This document shows, one piece after another, positions 59,882 to 64,000 of a stretch of DNA of 64,000 nt; position 1 is the first letter of the stretch; every line of letters begins with the position of its first letter. The notes beneath the pieces are model-generated. The model searched no databases and had not been told where the DNA came from. It saw only the letters and a list, made by a program, of their open reading frames with translations. The stretch is from MD308 sp051888795. Its GTDB lineage: Bacteria; Bacillota; Clostridia; Lachnospirales; Lachnospiraceae. The position numbers and the translations under genes were made by a program. The stretch covers positions 1 to 64,000 of the forward strand of contig JBJFCD010000167.1 of NCBI GenBank assembly GCA_051888795.1, read 5' to 3'.

Positions 59882-60361
59882 TTATAATTCAAAATCTATT
59901 TCATGTTTTAGAAAATATTTTTTTACGTATTCATCCCAGACGTTTTCAATTGTCTTATCCATGGTAAAAATATTCAGGGAAGTTCCGGTTATGCATTGAA
60001 GGTTTGTCCCGTCATATTTCAAATTTAAGTAAAGTCCCTGGATGTTGTCGGGAGTTATACCTGTAACATCTGCATTCCCAAGAAAATCTTCAAATGTGTT
60101 TTCAGGGAGGGACAGGATGAATTTAAAACCTAAAGGAGTGCGTTTCCCGCGTATGATCTGAAAAAAGAATTCTCTTACTTCTTTCCAGGATGAATATTTT
60201 TTTTCAGGTGCTTCTTCAAAAAAATTTTTATGAATAAATCCATCAACTTTAAATGTATTGTATGTAGTAACTTCTCCTTCAATAAATGAAAAATCATCAA
60301 ATGTAGGTTTCAGCAAAAGATGAGACATACAGTTTTTGGCTTTTAAGTTTAATATAATCAT
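59882..60361 (-). CDS. DUF5721-like hypothetical protein
   Basis: This 159-residue soluble protein contains AKNCMSHLLLKPTFDDFSF, VTTYNTFKVDGFIHKNFFEE, RGKRTPLGFKFILSLPENTF, and GLYLNLKYDGTNLQCITGTS, then NIFTMDKTIENVWDEYVKKY. From memory this matches the DUF5721 family, which is common in Lachnospiraceae and has no known function. It has its own promoter region upstream (60362-60420, A/T-rich). No neighbour suggests a role. Confidence 0.75.
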   Translation of the reverse strand: MIILNLKAKNCMSHLLLKPTFDDFSFIEGEVTTYNTFKVDGFIHKNFFEEAPEKKYSSWKEVREFFFQIIRGKRTPLGFKFILSLPENTFEDFLGNADVTGITPDNIQGLYLNLKYDGTNLQCITGTSLNIFTMDKTIENVWDEYVKKYFLKHEIDFEL

Positions 60362-60509
60362 AAATTGAATCTCCTTTTAAACATTGCTGTGCATAAAATT
60401 ATAGCAGTCTTTTTCGCAGTTTGCATCATAATTTGACTTTTATTATCAGAAACAGTAAAATGGATACCATAATACAGTATCACCAGATATTTGCGGAGAC
60501 AGGATTAAA

Positions 60510-61307
60510 ATGGCACAGAGTAGAAAATCAGCAAATCAAAGAAAAAGTAATGAAGATAAAGTGTTAAGGACAGCGGTAATGGCAGTTATCGTTCTTTTTG
60601 TTGTGGGCGCCCTTATTGTTGGAATTAAGTCTCTGAATCCAAGACCAGATACAACAGAAGGTGTAAAAAAACTTGCTGAGATGGAAAAAGCAGATATAAA
60701 AGAAATAGAAAAAGAGCTTCAAACGCTGGATGATAAAGAAACCAGGGAACAGGAAGAAAGAGATAGCCGCCCGAACAGTGAAAAGTTTAAAAATACATTG
60801 ATCATTGGAGATTTTATCGCACAGGGGCTGTATGAACAGAAGGTTCTTGATGAATCATTTGTACTTGCAAGCGCAGAGGCGGCTGTGTATGATATGGACA
60901 ATGCACAGATGATAACAAACCTTGAAGCGGCTTCGAAACAGAAACCAAAAATTTTGTTTCTGGTATTAGGGGTAAATGACGCAGCAAGGGAAGAGGAAAG
61001 TGTAGATGATTTTGAAAATAATTACAGTGTATTTCTGGAACGTGTGCAGGAGAAAATGCCGGATACACAGATTTTTGTCAACAGCATTCTTCCGGTGCAG
61101 CAAAATGCAGTGGAAGAAGAAAAGGGACTCTCAGAGATCCCGGAGTATAACAAGCGACTCAAAGCATTGTGCAGAGAAGCAGGAGTTATTTACATTGACA
61201 GCAGCGATCTTGTAAAAGAAAACTACTACAAAAAAGATGGGAAACACATGAAAAAGAAGTTTTATACACTTTTTGCGAATCGTTTGGCAGAGGTCGCAGA
61301 TCTTTAA
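60510..61307 (+). CDS. SGNH-like membrane protein with altered nucleophile
   Basis: The 265-residue protein has one N-terminal transmembrane helix (about 20-39), a charged linker and a SGNH/GDSL-like domain (about 95-262). Block I reads LIIGDFIAQGL: the GDS motif has Phe102 instead of the catalytic Ser. Block III VLGVNDA and the C-terminal DGKH (Asp/His dyad) are kept. So it is unlikely to act as an ordinary esterase. Relatives precede MBOAT genes in Lachnospiraceae and are thought to move acyl groups outside the cell. It begins a three-gene acylation cluster. The TTT codon is one base from TCT (Ser). Confidence 0.8.
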   Translation: MAQSRKSANQRKSNEDKVLRTAVMAVIVLFVVGALIVGIKSLNPRPDTTEGVKKLAEMEKADIKEIEKELQTLDDKETREQEERDSRPNSEKFKNTLIIGDFIAQGLYEQKVLDESFVLASAEAAVYDMDNAQMITNLEAASKQKPKILFLVLGVNDAAREEESVDDFENNYSVFLERVQEKMPDTQIFVNSILPVQQNAVEEEKGLSEIPEYNKRLKALCREAGVIYIDSSDLVKENYYKKDGKHMKKKFYTLFANRLAEVADL

Positions 61308-61318
61308 GGAGAAGATAA

Positions 61319-62713
61319 ATGTTATTTGACAGTACAGTTTTTTTATTTGTCTTTTTGCCAGTTTCAATTATATTGTATTATTTAACACCAGCAAAATTCA
61401 AAAATCTTATGCTGGTTTTTCTCAGTGCATTTTTTTATGCATGGGGAGAACCGGTTCATCTGCTTCTTTTGATATTTGCTGTCATATGGAATTTTGTGGG
61501 TGGAAAGTATGTTGCGAAAGGACGGAGAAGAAGAAAAGGAAAAGCAGCAGCCGGGATTATCATCGGAGCGGATATTTTACTTTTAACAGTTTTTAAATAT
61601 GCAGGATCTGTTTTACAGATTGCCGGGAATCCGCTTTCTGAAAATCGCTTTTTTATGATCCCTGTGGGAATCTCATTTTTTATGCTTCAGAATATTGGCT
61701 ATATTGTTGATGTATACCGTGGTGACATAAGAACACAAAAAAGTATGCTAAATTACGCGGTGTTTATTATGATGTTTCCAAAAATAATTGCTGGTCCGCT
61801 GGTCTCTTGCGGTGATTTTGAAGAGCAGATTGTTAAGAGAAAGTTGACGTGGAATAAATTTTCAGAAGGGATTTTACGATTTATCCGGGGACTGGCAAAA
61901 ACAGTAATTCTTGGAAATGCTTTTATGGATATGTTTAAAACATTCTATGCTTTTCCGAAAAATCAGATATCTGCGCTCAGTGCATGGATGGGATGTATGG
62001 CATTTGCGTTTGGGATTTTCTTTTCATTTGCAGGATACTGTGATATGGCAGGAGGTCTTGGGAAAATATTTGGATTTGAATTTCCAGAAAATGTAAATTA
62101 TCCGTGTCTGGCAACTGGAATGATGGATTACTGGAGCAGATGGATGTCAACACTGTGGAAGTGGTTCTGTTCTTATGTTTACTGGCCGCTCTGCGGAGAA
62201 AATCCAGGCGGGATAAGAGGATTTTTTGCCCTTCTTTCTGCATGGGTGTTGATTGGATTGTGGCATGGAATGGATATTACATTTGTTATATGGGGTATTT
62301 ATTTTGCGGTTTTGATATATCTGGAAGGGTTTATGCTTGGTCAGGCACGCGAAAAGATTCCGATTGTGATAAGATGGATTTTTACGGTCATATTTTTGAT
62401 GGTAAGCTGGGTATTTTTCTTTTCACCGTCATTGGGGAAAGTATTTTCCTGGCTGAAGCTTATGCTGGGAATCGGAGGTCACGGATTTATTGACGCAAGG
62501 GCAGTTTCTATGATAACAACACATGGAATTTTATGGATACTGGGAATTTTATTCTCTGTTCCTTTGACAGGAAAATTATATGAGAAGGTGGTATCCGGAG
62601 AAGGAAAGTGGAAGATAATACTGAATTGTATTGTCTATATAGTTTTATTTTTCCTTTGCATTGCCCGTATTACCGGGGGAAGTACCGAAGCATTCTTTTA
62701 TTATAGATTTTAG
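61319..62713 (+). CDS. MBOAT-family O-acyltransferase
   Basis: The 464-residue polytopic enzyme (about 11 membrane helices) has the MBOAT/AlgI features: IPVGISFFMLQNIGYIVDVY, MMFPKIIAGPLV, NYPCLATGMMDYWSRWMSTL and the catalytic His in IGLWHGMDITFVIWG. Members transfer acetyl or other acyl groups across the membrane to polysaccharide or wall polymers. GGAGAAG lies before ATG 61319, 11 bases after the SGNH-like gene. It should supply acyl groups to the DHHW protein encoded next. Confidence 0.9.
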   Translation: MLFDSTVFLFVFLPVSIILYYLTPAKFKNLMLVFLSAFFYAWGEPVHLLLLIFAVIWNFVGGKYVAKGRRRRKGKAAAGIIIGADILLLTVFKYAGSVLQIAGNPLSENRFFMIPVGISFFMLQNIGYIVDVYRGDIRTQKSMLNYAVFIMMFPKIIAGPLVSCGDFEEQIVKRKLTWNKFSEGILRFIRGLAKTVILGNAFMDMFKTFYAFPKNQISALSAWMGCMAFAFGIFFSFAGYCDMAGGLGKIFGFEFPENVNYPCLATGMMDYWSRWMSTLWKWFCSYVYWPLCGENPGGIRGFFALLSAWVLIGLWHGMDITFVIWGIYFAVLIYLEGFMLGQAREKIPIVIRWIFTVIFLMVSWVFFFSPSLGKVFSWLKLMLGIGGHGFIDARAVSMITTHGILWILGILFSVPLTGKLYEKVVSGEGKWKIILNCIVYIVLFFLCIARITGGSTEAFFYYRF

Positions 62714-62772
62714 AAGAACCCCGTATCGTTAAGCAATATTATTCGATGAAGGTATAGGTGTAGAAGTATAGA

Positions 62773-63912
62773 ATGAAAAAGAATAAGGAAAACAAAAGAA
62801 AACAATCGAATATTAAACAGATTACAGCCCTTGTTTTTCTAGGGATACTTCTGATATTATGTCTGACGAATCTCATAGCAGGAAGCAAAAAGATGAAAAA
62901 ACCTGAGGCAACGGTTTCCCATATTCTGAATGGACAATATGCAGAAGAATATGAGAAATATATGGATGATAGATTTGCAGGAAAGAGATTCTTTGAGAAA
63001 ATAAATCACTCAGTGGAAACTTTGCTGGGGAAGAGGGAATCCAACGGAGTGTTTCAAGGGAAAAAACATCATCTTGCAGAAAAGATTGAGACACCTGATC
63101 AGGAATCTATGGGACTGAATATTGAAGCAATTAAAGAATTTGACACAACATATTATAACATACCTGTTTATTTTATGTTAGTGCCGGATGCGGCAAATAT
63201 TCAGTCAGATATGCTCCCTTCATCTGCAGTAACAGAAAATCAGAGCTTGCAGTTCGAAGAAATCAAAAAGATGGTTGGGGAAGAACTTATCTGGGTAGAT
63301 GCAGAAAGCGCGCTTAAAGAGCATAAGGATGAAAAAATATATTACTGTACAGATGAGCACTGGACAACACTGGGGGCATATTATGGGTATGAAGCGTTGG
63401 CAAAGACTATGGGGCTTGATCTGTCACAGGCTCCGAAGATGAAATCTTATGTTGTAAATAATGATTTTAACGGTTCCTTATCTGAAAAGAGCGGATATGA
63501 AAAAGGTTATCAGGAATCTATCAGCATTTATTCTGCAAAAAATACAAAGGATAATACCAGACTGCTCATGACCAACGGCGACACAAGCGAGAAATCTGCA
63601 ACACTCTATGATTCCTCCAAACTGGAAAAGAAGAACAAATACGAGCTGTTTCTGGGTGGAAATTCCGGACTGTTGGATATTGAGACAACTGTGGATTCGA
63701 CAAAGAGGCTTCTGATTATAAAGGATTCTTATGCAAATTGTCTGGTTCCTTTTCTTGTGTCACATTTCCGGGAAATCGTAGTGATTGACCCAGACTATTA
63801 CAAAGGAAATCTTAAAGATGTTATGCAGAATAAAAAATTTACAGAGGTATTGTTTTTGTACAGTGGAAATTCTTTTGTGACAAATGAGAATATCAGAAAT
63901 ATTCTTGACTGA
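62773..63912 (+). CDS. DHHW-family SGNH-like protein (AlgJ/DltD type)
   Basis: This 379-residue protein has one N-terminal transmembrane helix (about 19-36) and an extracytoplasmic SGNH-like domain. The YYCTDEHWTTLGAYYGYEAL segment is the Asp-x-His-Trp hallmark, and LLIIKDSYANCLVPFL carries the serine. It resembles AlgJ/AlgX and DltD, which complete O-acetylation of exported polymers. It probably accepts the acyl group from the MBOAT enzyme. The 59-bp gap after the MBOAT gene has no terminator. Its polymer target is not known. Confidence 0.85.
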   Translation: MKKNKENKRKQSNIKQITALVFLGILLILCLTNLIAGSKKMKKPEATVSHILNGQYAEEYEKYMDDRFAGKRFFEKINHSVETLLGKRESNGVFQGKKHHLAEKIETPDQESMGLNIEAIKEFDTTYYNIPVYFMLVPDAANIQSDMLPSSAVTENQSLQFEEIKKMVGEELIWVDAESALKEHKDEKIYYCTDEHWTTLGAYYGYEALAKTMGLDLSQAPKMKSYVVNNDFNGSLSEKSGYEKGYQESISIYSAKNTKDNTRLLMTNGDTSEKSATLYDSSKLEKKNKYELFLGGNSGLLDIETTVDSTKRLLIIKDSYANCLVPFLVSHFREIVVIDPDYYKGNLKDVMQNKKFTEVLFLYSGNSFVTNENIRNILD

Positions 63913-63927
63913 AGAAGGTAAGAAAGT

Positions 63928-64000
63928 ATGAGGTTAAATAAATATTTAAGTGAAGCAGGTATTTGTTCCAGAAGAGAAGCAGACCGTCTGATTATGAGTG
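63928..64000 (+). CDS. rluF: 23S rRNA pseudouridine synthase, partial (RluF/RluB-like)
   Basis: The first 24 codons read MRLNKYLSEAGICSRREADR and LIMS, the S4 RNA-binding domain that opens RluF and RluB-type pseudouridine synthases. The gene runs past the end of the window, so the catalytic domain cannot be seen and RluB remains possible. GAAGAAGGTAAG is upstream of ATG 63928. It begins 15 bp after the DHHW gene. Confidence 0.75.
   Translation, partial: MRLNKYLSEAGICSRREADRLIMS

Noticed and set aside
1..64000. tRNA, rRNA or intact insertion sequence
   Set aside because: No cloverleaf-type or rRNA-like stretches and no transposase motifs were recognised; only a truncated mobile-element type gene at the left edge.

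Overview
The window looks like a chromosomal segment from a spore-forming, anaerobic Firmicute of the Lachnospiraceae type (Blautia, Dorea or Mediterraneibacter-like). The evidence is low GC with strong AGGAGG ribosome-binding sites, a four-subunit 2-oxoacid:ferredoxin oxidoreductase, a T-box-controlled aspS-gatCAB operon, CotF-type spore coat proteins, and Lachnospiraceae-type families such as DUF5721 and DHHW proteins. No rRNA, tRNA, CRISPR array or intact insertion sequence was seen.

Layout. 0.1-3 kb is a worn accessory stretch: a 5'-truncated mobile-element sigma-like gene, a pair of small proteins, a cardiolipin synthase that has lost its first catalytic domain, a papain-like protein and a 24-residue membrane peptide. 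3-7.5 kb holds two MarR-controlled drug efflux units (MFS and MATE) flanking a decayed DUF2325 gene. 7.6-11.7 kb has a LysR regulator with two DNA-binding domains facing a GAPDH with an altered cofactor pocket, then a MerR regulator facing an aldo/keto reductase across a textbook MerR promoter. 12-14.7 kb has an SDR, an orphan XdhC-type protein and a metal-dependent hydrolase. 14.8-21.7 kb has two OmpR-type two-component systems around a MATE gene that carries a short structured leader (possible guanidine-IV riboswitch) and a cytidylate-kinase-like gene. 21.8-25.7 kb has a secreted GH25 lysozyme and a second MerR/MATE pair. 25.8-31.3 kb is redox and amino-acid metabolism: porCDAB, a P5C dehydrogenase and an AIM24-type protein.

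31.4-39 kb has an HTH-Uma2 nuclease-like protein, a ClC channel, and a ynjBCD-like ABC transporter operon ending in a nucleoside hydrolase. 39.1-44.7 kb is the tRNA-dependent asparagine/glutamine pathway: a T-box leader whose specifier reads G-GAAC-A, an archaeal-type AspRS, a zinc-ribbon membrane protein and gatCAB. 44.9-50.5 kb has a PurF-like protein without the glutaminase cysteine, a long hairpin with a 73-bp GC-rich tandem repeat, a one-piece HicA-HicB toxin-antitoxin fusion and a large secreted C-type lectin/LRR/Big2 protein. 50.6-60.4 kb has a GNAT, an ABC exporter with a long extracellular coiled coil, spore coat proteins, a glutamine-amidotransferase-like hydrolase, an M19 dipeptidase, a 2-hydroxyacid dehydrogenase and a C39-type peptidase. 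60.5-63.9 kb is an O-acylation module (SGNH-like, MBOAT, DHHW), followed by the start of an rluF-like pseudouridine synthase that runs off the window.

The most noteworthy items are the possible dual-codon T-box, the HicAB fusion with a retained internal start, the double-HTH LysR/GAPDH pair, the MATE leader RNA, and several enzymes that keep their fold but lack a key residue or domain (PurF-like, SGNH-like, cardiolipin synthase). All functional calls come from reading the sequence; no database search was run.
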